DNA from: Frankia sp. AgB1.9
GTDB lineage: Bacteria > Actinomycetota > Actinomycetes > Frankiales > Frankiaceae
Direction of reading: 5' to 3'
NCBI RefSeq assembly: GCF_016786355.1
Contig: NZ_JADWYX010000015.1
Span: 1 to 64,000, forward strand
Length of the DNA: 64,000 bases
Positions 15,935-24,108 of the stretch are shown in pieces. Within the stretch, counting starts at the first letter, position 1, and every line of letters begins with the position of its first letter. A program made the position numbers and the translations under genes. Under the pieces are notes generated by a model, which was given only the letters and a program-made list of their open reading frames with translations, did no database searches and was not told the DNA's origin.

Positions 15935-17197
15935 TTACTGGGTGATGGTGACCGAGGTGATCTCGGGCTTGCTCGCCGGGGCGCCGTCGCCGGTCTCACC
16001 CTGCACACCCGGGCTGGTGATCTTGTCAAGGACGTCCAGGCCCTGGGTGATCTGCCCGAAGACCGTGTAACCGCCGGCCAGCGCCTGGGCACCGGCCTCG
16101 GTCGGATCGGCGTAGCTGATGAAGAACTGGCTGCCGTTGGTGTCTGGGCCACCGTTCGCCATCGCGAGGACACCGCGGTTGTAGTTGACGCCGCTCGTGT
16201 TCTCGTTCTTGTAGGCGAACCCAGGGGTGCCGGAGCCCTGGGCGGTCGGGTCACCGCACTGCAGGACGAAGATCTCGGAGGTCGACCCGGACGTCTCGCG
16301 GTGGCAGGTCGTCTGGTCGTAGAACTTGTGCTGGGCGAGGTATTCCAGCGCATGCACCGTGCACGGGGCCTTCGCCGCGTCCAGAGTGGCGACCATCGTG
16401 CCGTAGTTGGTGTTGAGCGTCATCGTCGCGGTCTTCGTGTCGACGCTCGGCCCGGCCGGCGGAAGCGTCACGTCGCGGGCTGGCTGCTGGCCATCCTCGG
16501 TGTAGACGCAGTCGCCGACCTTGGTCGACGCCAGCGGCTTGGTGGTCGGGGTCGGCAGCGTCGCCAGCGTGTCGGCGGAGCTCGACGAGCCTCCGACCGC
16601 CTTCGAGATCAGGACCGCGCCGGTGATGAGCAGCGCCGCGGCCAACAGACCGAAGGCGGCGACCTTCACCTCGGGCGACAGCTGGCGGCGGCGGGGCGTC
16701 CCGGCCGAGATGTCCTTCTGCCAGCTCGGCTTGGCCTCGTCGTCGTCCTCTTCGTCCTCGTCGTCTTCGTCATCATCGAAGTCGGCGGGGTCGGGCTCGT
16801 CGAAGTCCTCGGCGTCGGGGTTCTCGGTGTCGAGGTCCTTGGCGTCCGGGTCGTCGTCGATCTCCGTGTCGAGGTCGTTGGCGCCGAGGTCCTTGGCTGC
16901 GGCGTCGAGGTCGTCGTCCTCGTCCCGCGCGTCGTCGTCCTCGTCGTCGGTCGCGCCGTCACGCAACGTCGGGCCGGTGGCCGACCATGGCCCGGCGGCT
17001 GGATCCCGCGGTGGCGGCAGCAGGCCAGCCCACCCACCCGGCAGCGCGTCGGCCGTGCCGACGCCCGGGATCATCGGGATTCCGGCGGCCGAAACGATGA
17101 TCGGCGGCGCGGTGCTGGTCTTGGCCGCCGGCTCTGCCGGCGCACTCGACTCGGCGGGCCGTTCATTCGGCCCGGCGGGGTCCTTCTCGTCCGGCAT
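15935..17197 (-). CDS. Membrane-anchored cyclophilin-type peptidyl-prolyl isomerase
   Basis: 420 residues. A Pro-rich N-terminus is followed by a highly acidic stretch (about residues 83-155) dominated by Asp and Glu. One membrane helix (VAAFGLLAAALLITGAVLI) and an extracytoplasmic cyclophilin domain follow. The domain keeps LNTNYGTMVATLD, the candidate catalytic arginine in TCHRE, the QCGD turn, RGVLAMANGGPDTNGSQFFI and YTVFGQITQGLDVLDKI. It should catalyse proline cis-trans isomerisation in exported proteins. The cytoplasmic acidic tail is the odd part. Single gene with its own terminator. Confidence 0.9.
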   Translation of the reverse strand: MPDEKDPAGPNERPAESSAPAEPAAKTSTAPPIIVSAAGIPMIPGVGTADALPGGWAGLLPPPRDPAAGPWSATGPTLRDGATDDEDDDARDEDDDLDAAAKDLGANDLDTEIDDDPDAKDLDTENPDAEDFDEPDPADFDDDEDDEDEEDDDEAKPSWQKDISAGTPRRRQLSPEVKVAAFGLLAAALLITGAVLISKAVGGSSSSADTLATLPTPTTKPLASTKVGDCVYTEDGQQPARDVTLPPAGPSVDTKTATMTLNTNYGTMVATLDAAKAPCTVHALEYLAQHKFYDQTTCHRETSGSTSEIFVLQCGDPTAQGSGTPGFAYKNENTSGVNYNRGVLAMANGGPDTNGSQFFISYADPTEAGAQALAGGYTVFGQITQGLDVLDKITSPGVQGETGDGAPASKPEITSVTITQ

Positions 17198-17315
17198 CAG
17201 TTGCTACCTCCCGGCGTCGCAGCCTAGCAACCCAACCTGTACGACGGCCGCCTCCCTCCGCCGGAGCGAACACATTTGGTTACGAGCCGGCGACGCCTGG
17301 ATGGCGGCCGCAGGC

Positions 17316-17840
17316 TAGGGCGTGAGCGCGGGTAGCGAGAGCCGCGCGCGGGCGAGGTAGTGCTCGGCCCCGGCGGCGGCGGCCACACGCGCCGCGGTCT
17401 GAAAGTAACGGACGGCACTAGCCCGGTCGCCGAGCAGCCGCGCGACCTCGCCTACCAGCAGTAGCGGCCGGTGCCGGTCTCGGGCGGCCAGGAACTCCCC
17501 GACCCCCCGGCGCAGCAGAAGTCGCCGGGTCGCGGGGTTCCCAGGGCCGCCCTGATCGGACTCCCTGGCTCCGGCGCGTCAGCCTCGTTCCGGCGCGTGG
17601 GGCTCGTCGTCGTGCACCAGTGGACGCAGGCGGGCGTCGGTCTCAGCGCCAAGGGCGCGTAGCAGCGTCGCCCACGGCCACAGCGCGGGCACCCCCCTCG
17701 ACCTCGGGACAGCGGCCCCAGGCGACCGTCCAGCCGTCGTCCGCCAGCCGCCGCGCAGCGCGGTCGCGTGCCCCCCGCTCGATCCCGGCACTTGACGCAC
17801 TTGAAGAACAGCACGAGGCGATGGCTGGCGATCTCGCCAT
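17316..17840 (-). pseudogene. Remnant of an AfsR/LuxR-type ATP-binding regulator
   Basis: Three pieces in different frames. Near 17643-17840: RRLADDGWTVAWGRCPEVEGG. In another frame (17579-17700): VPALWPWATLLRALGAE. Both are the ATPase-domain start of large actinomycete LuxR/AfsR regulators, where they form one continuous motif. Near 17316-17500 a third frame gives a TPR-like C-terminal end, GEVARLLGDRASAVRYFQTAARVAAAAGAEHYLARARLSL, ending in a stop. The 500 or more residues normally between are missing, so this is an internally deleted, frameshifted relic. Confidence 0.6.
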
Positions 17841-18140
17841 CGCGGCGCCCAGACACGTGAGGACCGTGCGGCCGCGCTACGCCGCCTGCACCACGCCCTC
17901 GGTCGCCATCTCGCCGACGAGGAGCGCCACCGTCCTGGACCTCGTCTGCCGGCACGTCACCGTCGACGAGTGGCAGGTCCACGGCGTAGACGTGGTCAAG
18001 TCCGTCGACCGCAAGCGGGCTCCCGTCCTGTTCGGATGGTGCTGCTCGGCCGGCTCGCCGGAGCTCGTCCGCCGCGCCCTCGGCGACTTCCCAACCCCGA
18101 TCCGCCTGCTGTTCCGCCTGGTCTGGTGGCCACCTACCGT
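17791..18140 (+). pseudogene. Frameshifted hemerythrin (HHE) domain gene
   Basis: One frame gives LDALEEQHEAMAG; a second gives LRRLHHALGRHLADEER; the first frame resumes with VLDLVCRHVTVDEW and continues with KRAPVLFGW and PIRLLFRLVW. Read together they follow the HHE cation-binding domain and C-terminal tail of actinobacterial hemerythrin-like proteins. At least two frame changes break the reading, so no intact protein can be made. It abuts the regulator remnant on the opposite strand. Confidence 0.55.
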
Positions 18141-18509
18141 CGTCGCCCCGACCGGGGGTGATTTGGCCCCCCGGCAACGGCGTAAGACGCAGGTCGCCCG
18201 ACCTGCTCATCCGCGGTGGTCGCAAGGAGCCAGGACTTCCAACCACGAGGAAGGTGCCGACTTACCGAAATCTCAAAGACTGGATGGATGTCAAATTGAA
18301 CATGATAATTTTATGTCACGCATTCAATGCGCACCGCCCGGACCCGAAGCCGGGCTACAGGCCGTGCATATTTCCACCAGCTCCAGTGACCTCGGAGGTC
18401 ATGTAACAGAATGCGACATCGAACTCACCCGGCGCACCGAAGTTGTCGCGGCTGTTCACGGTGTAGTCTGATCGTCGCCAGACAACAACCGCTGACGGGG
18501 AGGTTGAAA
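18141..18509. other. Intergenic stretch with AT-richer patch and operator-like palindrome
   Basis: No gene seen. A lower-G+C patch lies at about 18270-18330. A perfect inverted repeat TGACCT-CGG-AGGTCA spans 18387-18401, about 110 bases upstream of the small ORF, and could be a regulator site. Confidence 0.4.
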
Positions 18510-18803
18510 ATGAGTAGTTCGCCGAGGACAGGCGACGCATTTGTCGGCCGCGACAGCGAGAAGGTCACGCTTGGGCGGGTTAACGGCGTGATCAACGGTG
18601 TGGCGAACGACATCATGGACCATCTGACGGAGCGCACCGGATTCGCCTCGGATCTGGACTCGGGCGTCACGGACGCGCTGAATCTGATGGTCAACGCCAC
18701 GCTTTATCGTCTCGCGAACACGGCCGACAGCTTGGCGGAGGTTGCCGTGCTGGCCTACGGCGAACCGTTGGAGACGATCCTCGACTGGATTGGCGGCGCA
18801 TGA
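18510..18803 (+). CDS. Small acidic hypothetical protein
   Basis: 97 residues, ATG with GGGGAGG seven bases upstream, which makes translation credible. The protein is mostly helical (VNGVINGVANDIMDHLTERTGF, VTDALNLMVNATLYRLANTADSLAEVAVLAYGEPLETILDWI) and has no signal peptide. No family is recognised. It precedes a convergent HNH endonuclease by 48 bases; a functional link is not demonstrable. Confidence 0.65.
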   Translation: MSSSPRTGDAFVGRDSEKVTLGRVNGVINGVANDIMDHLTERTGFASDLDSGVTDALNLMVNATLYRLANTADSLAEVAVLAYGEPLETILDWIGGA

Positions 18804-18851
18804 CCAGCAGTTATGCCTTGCAATCAAACGATACGCCGAGGCACCGGCCCC

Positions 18852-19574
18852 CTACCTGATCAGAGTGCGTAGATCGTCTGGCGATAGCCAGGGTGAGGCG
18901 CGATGAATCATCCGATGGCAATTTGCGCAGATCAGTATCAGATCGTCGAGTCTTGTTCGTCCAGGCCCAGCTTCGTGTAGCGGAACGATGTGGTGACATT
19001 CGATGTAGCCTCTACCGCGTTCGCCGTACCGTTCCTCGAAGTCGAAACTGCAGATCTGACAGGCTAGCTGGCCGTTCGCGTTGAGAACGGCCTGCACCTT
19101 CTTCGCGCGCAGTTCGCGGCTGCGCTCGCGACTCAGGTGCTGTCGGACCAGAAGTCGCCCTTCGGGCGCCGACAGGTCCTCGTCGTCGTCCGGCTCGGCC
19201 GGCACGCTGGTAATCTCGCCGGACTCCGCCGTAATGCGAATCAGAACCGCCAGGCGGTGCATCCGGTCCGGGTCGGCGATGAACTCCTCGACGATCACGC
19301 GGTCGAGCTTGTTCCCATGTGTTTTCCCGCCCCGGTATGACGGATGCGCCGTCTGAAGGTTCACAGACTTGTACGCGACGCCGTTGGCGTTGCGGAACGA
19401 CTGCGGCCGGCGCTCATGCGGGTAGATCGGCAGGCGCTGCAGGAGATCCGACAGTGCCCTTGCCTCGGGGTCGGTTCCCGTGATGCTCTTCCAGTTCCGT
19501 CGTGACACCGCGTCGCAGACCAGGATGATCTCGTCTCGTGTCCAGGTCAGCTGGCTGCGCGTGGTTTCGGGCAC
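18852..19574 (-). CDS. HNH endonuclease with N-terminal recognition-type domain
   Basis: 240 residues. The N-terminal half (WTRDEIILVCDAV, ALSDLLQRLPIYPHERRPQSFRNANGVAYKSVNLQTAHPSY, LDRVIVEEF) is a domain found in front of many actinobacterial HNH nucleases. The C-terminal HNH domain has CQIC, YIECHHIVPLHEAG, DDLILICANCHRMIH, giving the HH, N and H residues and two CxxC zinc pairs. Related proteins are annotated as McrA-like, 5-methylcytosine-directed restriction enzymes; modification dependence is not provable here. No methyltransferase is adjacent, which suits a modification-dependent or orphan nuclease. Confidence 0.85.
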   Translation of the reverse strand: MPETTRSQLTWTRDEIILVCDAVSRRNWKSITGTDPEARALSDLLQRLPIYPHERRPQSFRNANGVAYKSVNLQTAHPSYRGGKTHGNKLDRVIVEEFIADPDRMHRLAVLIRITAESGEITSVPAEPDDDEDLSAPEGRLLVRQHLSRERSRELRAKKVQAVLNANGQLACQICSFDFEERYGERGRGYIECHHIVPLHEAGPGRTRLDDLILICANCHRMIHRASPWLSPDDLRTLIR

Positions 19575-19719
19575 TGGCGCACCCTAAACCGTACATAGAT
19601 CTAACTGCTTGAACGCAAGCGCCCGTCGAGCGCTGGGTGGTCCCGTCGGCTGTCAGTCGGCGAGATCGTGCCGAACGGTCAGCGTGGTTGGCCTGCTCGG
19701 CAGGGCATTTGGAAGCCGA

Positions 19720-20460
19720 TCACACTGCCCGGACGGCGGCGAGAACCGTGTTGGCATCGCCGGATGCGTCGATCATCGTGAACCCCGTGAACTCCGGGAG
19801 CGCGTGGTACGCCGCGGCGAAGGCGGCCAGGTAGGCGGGGTCCTCGACGTCGCGGCCGCGGGCCAGGACGCGGCGGGTGGCCTCCTCAGGTCGGACGTCC
19901 AGATAGAAGGTGATGTCTGGCCGTGGGAACGGGGCATAGAGGACGCGGACCAGCCGTTCGGCACGGCTGCCAGGTTGGTGGTCAGTCCGGCCGCCAATTT
20001 GCCCGCGAGTGGCGTTGCCGTCCTGGTCGGCCGCACTAGCGCCGTGTGAGGCGGTCTGATCACCGGGAACGCCGGGGGGTGCGCTGGGTGTCCCGAGCGT
20101 CGCGCCGGTTGTGGGGGAGCTGTCGCCTCGGGCTCGCATGATGGCGTACTGGCAGTAGGTGTAGCGGTCCATGACGGCTACTCGGCGGGTGAGCGTAGAG
20201 AGGGTCACGGCGCGGGTGATCGCGATCCAGCGGATGGTGACCTCGACGCCGAGGTAGCCGCGGTTTCCCAGGAGATGGCGGCCGTCGCGGCAGCCGAGGC
20301 GGTGTGCGAGGGCGTCGATGATTGGCCGGCCGCCGCCGTTCTCGAAGTAGCGGGCGGGGGTGCCTGCGGCCGTCAGCTCCTGGGCGAGTCGCCGTGCCGC
20401 GGTCGACTTGCCGGACCCGTCGACGCCGACAAGCACGATCATTCTCGGTCGAACCCGCAT
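19720..20460 (-). CDS. Thymidylate-kinase-like P-loop kinase
   Basis: 246 residues. P-loop VGVDGSGKST at residues 11-20, then the DRY-type motif (VMDRYTYCQYA) typical of dTMP kinases, and the ITFYLDVRPEEATRRVLARGRD segment matching the LID region. An inserted Gly/Ser/Pro-rich stretch (about residues 115-165) separates the DRY motif from the LID region and is not usual for Tmk. It probably phosphorylates a nucleoside monophosphate, but the insertion and divergence make the exact substrate uncertain. It may not be the housekeeping tmk. Confidence 0.75.
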   Translation of the reverse strand: MRVRPRMIVLVGVDGSGKSTAARRLAQELTAAGTPARYFENGGGRPIIDALAHRLGCRDGRHLLGNRGYLGVEVTIRWIAITRAVTLSTLTRRVAVMDRYTYCQYAIMRARGDSSPTTGATLGTPSAPPGVPGDQTASHGASAADQDGNATRGQIGGRTDHQPGSRAERLVRVLYAPFPRPDITFYLDVRPEEATRRVLARGRDVEDPAYLAAFAAAYHALPEFTGFTMIDASGDANTVLAAVRAV

Positions 20461-20650
20461 ACCCGACCGTAACCACTTCGGTGGGCCCGTTCGCCCCGGT
20501 GGGCTGGCTACAGATCATGATCGGGTAGCCGGCTCCCGGTAGCGCGGAGAGTGGAGGGTGGCCGAGGCGAGCTTTCGCGGTCTCGTTGCGGTGGGCAGAC
20601 GCCAACCCGGCGCTGGCGGGGGCGCTGGCCGGGCGGTCGGAGCTGGCGCC

Positions 20651-20912
20651 GTGGCCGCCAAGGTCCGCCCGTCGCCTTGATCGTCGTCCGCCCTCGGGTG
20701 ATCCTGATGGCTAATTGCCCGCGGGCCACCGCACGGCCTTGATCGCCGTTTGGACCCTGGGATGGTCGTGCCGGGCGTGTTTCTACGACCATCCCAGGGC
20801 CCAAATGGCGATCAAGGCCACGCGCTGCCGGGCTCTGCCGAATAGGCCAGCAGGGTCTCGGGTGGCTACGAAACAGGCCCGGTGGCGACCAGCAGAGGTC
20901 CGAAACGGTGAT
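20651..20912. repeat. Dispersed palindromic repeat, copies C and D
   Basis: Copy C (from about 20651) repeats the CCGCCAAGGTCCGCCCG leader seen at 3297. Copy D is the best palindrome in the window: arms at 20735-20769 and 20785-20819 are 35 bases each with 33 pairs, around a 15-base loop. A 90-base tail (20820-20912) continues with a second, weaker half. The tail is shared with the copy at 22865. Located between two minus-strand genes. Confidence 0.8.
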
Positions 20913-20955
20913 CGTGGGGGCGCCGGAACGCGCGCACCTTGCCGGAGACCAGGAG

Positions 20956-21615
20956 CTAGGGCTTCGGGCGGGTGCGGCCTTGGAAGTGGTCGCGGAGTTT
21001 GGGGAACTGGCGTCGCAGGATGGGGCGGCCTAGCTCGTAGAAGGCCGAGTTGAGCTTGAGCCAAGGGTGTTCGAAGGGGCGGTAGTCGCGGGCTCGCGTG
21101 AGGCGGGCGAACAGGTCGGGGCGGGTCTCGCCTAGGTAGCGGCGGGCCCGGGCGGCGTGCAGCGGGTTCGACGCGATCCTGATGACGGTCGCCTGCTCCA
21201 GCTGAGGGGTGGAGAAGGCGAGGTTCTCTCGGGTGGAGCGCGAGCTGGCTTCGGACACGATCAGTTCCTCGGCGACGCCGAGGGCGGAACGCGCATAGCG
21301 AGCCATCGTGTCCGCTTCGGCGACCGCGGCGCCCAGCGTCGCGGCCCCGGTGAAGACCAGCAGGCTGTCCGTCCGGCGCCGGCGGGAGCGAACGGCGATC
21401 TTGGTCCGCCAGCGCTGGTTGGCGCTTACCTTGCCGTTGTGCCGAGTCGGGCAGCCTAAGACCACGATGACCTCGGTCTGGTCATCGATGCCTGTCTCCG
21501 TCGGTGGGTCGGGGAAATGCCGGCGGGACGCGGCCCAGTGCGTGAACTCGACGGCACAGGCCGCCAGGAGCACCATCCCGACCGCGGCGAACGCCACCCA
21601 CCAGGCCACCGGCAT
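20956..21615 (-). CDS. YdcF/SanA-like DUF218 membrane protein
   Basis: 219 residues starting with a membrane helix (WWVAFAAVGMVLLAACAVEFTHWA). The DUF218 core follows: VIVVLGCPTRHNGKVSANQRWR, LVFTGAA, EADTMARYA, EASSRSTRENL, VIRIASNPLHAARARRYL. Family members such as SanA, ElyC and YdcF act at the cell envelope, but their reactions are poorly known. The same frame stays open upstream to 22446, but that stretch overlaps the lipoprotein gene in another frame and looks non-native. A Gly/Arg-rich interval of 245 bases separates the two genes. Confidence 0.8.
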   Translation of the reverse strand: MPVAWWVAFAAVGMVLLAACAVEFTHWAASRRHFPDPPTETGIDDQTEVIVVLGCPTRHNGKVSANQRWRTKIAVRSRRRRTDSLLVFTGAATLGAAVAEADTMARYARSALGVAEELIVSEASSRSTRENLAFSTPQLEQATVIRIASNPLHAARARRYLGETRPDLFARLTRARDYRPFEHPWLKLNSAFYELGRPILRRQFPKLRDHFQGRTRPKP

Positions 21616-21860
21616 GTCCTCATCATCCGGGTCGGACCGGCCAGTCTGTTCCCTGCCGGCGCCAAGGCGTTCGCGCTCGCGCCCGAGCAACCGCTGCGCG
21701 CGCCCGAGTAACCGTCGGGCTCTGGCGCCCGACCTCCGCCGCGCTACGCGTCGAGGGACCGGCGCGCCCGACGAGCGGGCTTGCGGCACGGCCGCGACGA
21801 CCCGGCTGGCCCCACGGCACCGCCCGCGCGCGATCGCGGCGGGGTCGGTCCGCCGCTTGG

Positions 21861-22541
21861 TCAGGAGGACTGACAGCCGGTCCCGTCGCCGTCGCCGTCG
21901 AGTCCGAAGGGGTCCGGGGGCAACACGCGGATCGGGCCACGCACGTAGTTGGGCCCGTTCCCGGAGCCACCCGCGCAGTCGTAGTCGCCGATGCCGTCCT
22001 GGAGGCAGTTGTCCGGGTAGGCGGGGTCGCAGTTCGCCGGCGGCGGAGCCGTCGTCACCGGCGGTGCGGGTGCCTGGTTCTGCGGCGGCGGGGCAGCCTG
22101 GGCTGGCGGCGGCGGGGCCTGCGACGTGTGCGGGGGCCCCGCCACAGCAGCGGCGGCCGCCTGGGTTGGCACTGTTCGCGCCGGCGCCGCCGGCGCCGCC
22201 TGGGCCGCCTTCGTCATCGGCGGAATGGCGGACGTCGCCGCGACGGGCGGCGAGTTGGCGGCGACGTCGAGTCCCAACTGCGTGTCGCCCGTGACGGGGT
22301 CGGAGGTCGCCGGAACCGGGGTGTCGGTGGTCGAGAGGCCAGCAGCGCTGGCCTCGACCTGGGCGGAGCCCGAGGCGTCGTCGCCGGCGTGCGACGAGCA
22401 TCCGGCCAGGCCCAGCACCAGGACCGTCAAGGGAACGGCCAACCACGCGCCGGCCACCGCGTGCCGGTGCGGTCGCCCTAACCCTGGCGCCGCAGCGCCG
22501 CTGATGTCCATTTGTCTATCGATCGCCCGCATGTTTCGCAT
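21861..22541 (-). CDS. Lipoprotein with excalibur-like C-terminal domain
   Basis: 226 residues. The N-terminus has a hydrophobic segment ending in the lipobox LAGC, so lipid anchoring at Cys is expected. A long Ala/Pro/Thr linker follows. The C-terminal domain has CDPAYPDNC, DYDCAGG and GLDGDGDGTGCQ, an Asp-rich calcium-binding-like motif of the excalibur type. I chose the ATG giving MRNMRAID, with a G-rich ribosome site; a second ATG nine bases on is possible. It likely sits on the outer face of the membrane. Precise role unknown. Confidence 0.8.
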   Translation of the reverse strand: MRNMRAIDRQMDISGAAAPGLGRPHRHAVAGAWLAVPLTVLVLGLAGCSSHAGDDASGSAQVEASAAGLSTTDTPVPATSDPVTGDTQLGLDVAANSPPVAATSAIPPMTKAAQAAPAAPARTVPTQAAAAAVAGPPHTSQAPPPPAQAAPPPQNQAPAPPVTTAPPPANCDPAYPDNCLQDGIGDYDCAGGSGNGPNYVRGPIRVLPPDPFGLDGDGDGTGCQSS

Positions 22542-22864
22542 TGCGCCCCCCGAGTCACATGAGGTGGCAACGCTAGCGGCAGATGAGAGCGCAGCGAAGT
22601 TGAGCGACTGCTTTGTGTTGCATCCGTGTGTTGGTGGTGGACTTCTAGTCCAGGTCTTGACCATCCGTTATGAAGGGTGCGCGCCGTTTTCGCCCTCGCA
22701 TGACCCTACTGGCTAATTCGGGCCTGGGTCTGGGTGAGGTCTACGTGGTGGTGGTGGATCTCGTCCGTGGTCGACCGCGAGGTATGACGGGAGCCTGATC
22801 CAGGCCTCTCGTGATCAGGACGTGGACGCGTGGTGTCCGGTCCTGGATCGTGGGCCACCGCACC
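22542..22864. other. Intergenic region before repeat copy E
   Basis: No supported gene. The block GGGCCACCGCAC just before 22865 also precedes repeat copy D, so the repeat unit extends leftwards at both sites. Confidence 0.4.
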
Positions 22865-23053
22865 GGCCTTGATCGCCGTTTTGGCACTGGAGTGGTCGTA
22901 GGAATGCGCCCGTCACGACCATGCCAGGGCCAAAACAGCGATCAAGCCCACGCGCAGCCAGGCTCCGCTTCCGTATAGGCCAGCAGGGTCTCGGGTGGTC
23001 GTGAATCGGGCCTGGCCGCAACCATTCGAGGGCCAAAACGGCGATCATGATCA
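22865..23053. repeat. Dispersed palindromic repeat, copy E
   Basis: Arms at 22865-22899 and 22915-22948 form an imperfect palindrome, followed by a tail that matches copy D (ATAGGCCAGCAGGGTCTCGG at 22973) and ends with a further CCAAAACGGCGATCA half. The whole unit is about 190 bp. It lies between the lipoprotein and the Pro/Thr-rich membrane protein. Confidence 0.75.
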
Positions 23054-23088
23054 AGGTGTGGAGCGGGCAGACCTTGTCGGGCGCGGCG

Positions 23089-23877
23089 CTACGCCGACTG
23101 AGAGGCCGTCGAGGAGAGGAACGCGGAGGCGCTGAGCAGGTCGGACACCGCGGTTGTCACCGGATCGATCACGGTCGTCGGCCCGGCACTCGTCGGCTCG
23201 GTGACCGGCGGTTCGGTGGTGACCGGCGGGTTCGTCGTCGGAGCCGGTGCCGCGCTTGTCGTGACCGGCGGTGTGGTGCGCGGCGGAGTGGTGACAGGCG
23301 TCGTCGGCTCGATGATCGGCGGTGTCGTCGTCGGCCCGGCCGGCGGCGACGGACGCGGCGGCGTGGTGATCGCTGGCACGGTCACCGGCGGCACGGTCAC
23401 CGCCGGCAGTGTCCTGGGACCGGCGCTCGACGGGATCGTGACCGGCGGAAGGATCACGCCAACCGGTTCCGCGGGCGGGGGCGGCGCGAAGCCGGGAGCC
23501 GTCGAGCCGGGCTTCTTCTCCGACTTCGCGTCCGGACGACCGCCCGAGGCCGACGGATGAACCTCGCCTGGGGCCGGCGGCGGGGCGACGCTCGCCTCGA
23601 CGGTGGGTGTTACCGCTGCTGGACCGGTATCGAGCTCCAACAGTGGACCAATGCTCCAGCTCGCCGTGGAGTTCGGTGCGTCCTCGGCGCTGAGCGCGGC
23701 GGTCGCTCCCTTGCCGTGGCTGGTTATCACCATCACGAACACGATGAGCCCAGTCGGGACGACGACCATCACGGCGGCAACGAGCCGCCGCTCGAACGTC
23801 GACACTCGCCGGGCGGTGAGCCAGGCGACCACCGGAACGAGCGCGAAGAGAACGCAATAGATCAGCACCCTGAGCAT
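23089..23877 (-). CDS. Membrane protein with Pro/Thr-rich extracellular domain
   Basis: 262 residues. Two N-terminal membrane helices (LIYCVLFALVPVVAWLTA and VAAVMVVVPTGLIVFVMVI) are followed by about 200 residues rich in Pro, Thr and Val with repeating PPVT, TTPP and VTVP motifs. This resembles a wall-spanning or O-mannosylated stalk. No catalytic domain is visible. I chose the ATG giving MLRVLIY; a TTG four codons earlier is possible. Function unknown. Confidence 0.7.
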   Translation of the reverse strand: MLRVLIYCVLFALVPVVAWLTARRVSTFERRLVAAVMVVVPTGLIVFVMVITSHGKGATAALSAEDAPNSTASWSIGPLLELDTGPAAVTPTVEASVAPPPAPGEVHPSASGGRPDAKSEKKPGSTAPGFAPPPPAEPVGVILPPVTIPSSAGPRTLPAVTVPPVTVPAITTPPRPSPPAGPTTTPPIIEPTTPVTTPPRTTPPVTTSAAPAPTTNPPVTTEPPVTEPTSAGPTTVIDPVTTAVSDLLSASAFLSSTASQSA

Positions 23878-24108
23878 TCCACGCCCCAAGCCGCCTTTGG
23901 CGATGTGATCCGCTCACCATACGACCGATGCGCCCGATATGACCATCCCATGGCGCACATCCGACGCGTCATCTGGCGAAATATGGTCGCCGTAGGTCAC
24001 CACGCTGGAACGATTTGGTAACAGCGTGTTGGTTGGTTGGACGTAGTTGTGCTGGTAGCGAGAGGCGCTGGGCGGCGGGCCGAATTGTCAGGCACGATCG
24101 GAAGCACC

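Noticed and set aside
17452..18246. 264-codon minus-strand frame
   Set aside because: It crosses the two pseudogene remnants and does not follow either homology for its whole length.
20956..22446. Single 496-residue protein including the DUF218 domain
   Set aside because: Its N-terminal half is the wrong-frame reading of the lipoprotein gene; only the last 219 residues match DUF218.
22815..23054. 79-residue ORF on the minus strand
   Set aside because: It lies wholly inside palindromic repeat copy E and is created by the repeat.
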